This document shows positions 63,860 through 64,000 of a stretch of DNA of 64,000 bases, piece by piece. The notes below the pieces were generated by a model. The model made no database searches and was not told the origin of the DNA. It saw only the letters and a list, made by a program, of their open reading frames with translations. Position 1 is the first letter of the stretch; each line of letters opens with the position of its first letter. The position numbers and the translations under genes are program-made. This DNA is from Bradyrhizobium zhanjiangense (GTDB lineage: Bacteria; Pseudomonadota; Alphaproteobacteria; Rhizobiales; Xanthobacteraceae). The stretch covers positions 1,881,001 to 1,945,000 of the forward strand of contig NZ_CP022221.1 in the NCBI RefSeq assembly GCF_004114935.1, written 5' to 3'.

Positions 63860-64000
63860 CTGCCGCGTTCCCCTCTAAATATCGCGATCTTGTTCTTGGC
63901 GCGGATGGAGGCCTTTGGAAGCTTTTGGTGGCCACCGTCAGGCATCGAGGCTGAGAACAGATTCACTTACGAGATTGACTTCGTAAGCACTCGACAGCCG

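Overview
The window reads as an ordinary stretch of a GC-rich alphaproteobacterial chromosome, most likely Bradyrhizobium or a close relative. The evidence is the gene content: many acyl-CoA dehydrogenases and CaiB/BaiF CoA-transferases, SorAB sulfite dehydrogenase, tandem CYP153-type P450s, a DUF3551 peptide and a GAF-rich histidine kinase. Several families of intergenic palindromic repeats of the kind common in this group also fit. The genus is inferred from these features and was not checked against a database. I see no rRNA operon, CRISPR array or complete tRNA.

Layout, left to right. Positions 0.1-3.3 kb hold a minus-strand fatty-acyl or side-chain oxidation operon of two acyl-CoA dehydrogenases and an enoyl-CoA hydratase. 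At 3.4-5.6 kb is a LemA-TPM-TPM membrane/periplasmic operon. At 6.0-8.9 kb are envelope proteins of unknown role. At 8.9-14.7 kb are a glutathione transferase, a CoA-transferase, and proline catabolism (putA with the divergent Lrp-type regulator). At 14.8-18.8 kb are a cold-shock protein, SorAB, and an unusual membrane ferredoxin-adenylyl cyclase fusion. At 19.2-25.4 kb are a GT39-type glycosyltransferase running into a nest of repeats, YcjX/YcjF, a hemolysin III-type protein and an SDR. At 25.6-32.9 kb are a MarR/SDR divergon with a clear palindrome, a benzoylformate decarboxylase-like TPP enzyme, and a hydratase/CoA-transferase/acyl-CoA dehydrogenase operon facing a LysR regulator.

Positions 33.2-35.9 kb carry two tandem CYP153-like P450 genes. 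At 36.2-38.5 kb is a DUF898-M48 peptidase operon, with an IS5/IS1182-type insertion sequence abutting its stop codon. At 40.0-43.4 kb are uracil phosphoribosyltransferase, a DUF1688 protein and a GTP cyclohydrolase II-like protein. This is the bacterial counterpart of the fungal URC/urg uracil-catabolism set and the most interesting metabolic cluster here. At 43.7-51.1 kb are a threonine synthase-like PLP enzyme, a DUF2927 protein, an L,D-transpeptidase, a second BFD-like TPP enzyme, a PD-(D/E)XK-like protein, small exported proteins and a GreA-type factor. At 51.1-55.6 kb an MFS-CMD-cupin-SDR set faces a LysR regulator. At 55.9-60.3 kb a four-GAF histidine kinase, a receiver protein, the remnant of a second receiver gene and a universal stress protein overlap end to start.

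At 60,554-60,598 lies the 3' half of a tRNA-Val(CAC) gene (anticodon loop to CCA) without its 5' half, followed by a tyrosine integrase, an excisionase-like gene and a DUF6602-like protein in visibly more AT-rich DNA. This is the left end of an integrated genomic island that continues past the window; the intact tRNA should lie at its far right end.
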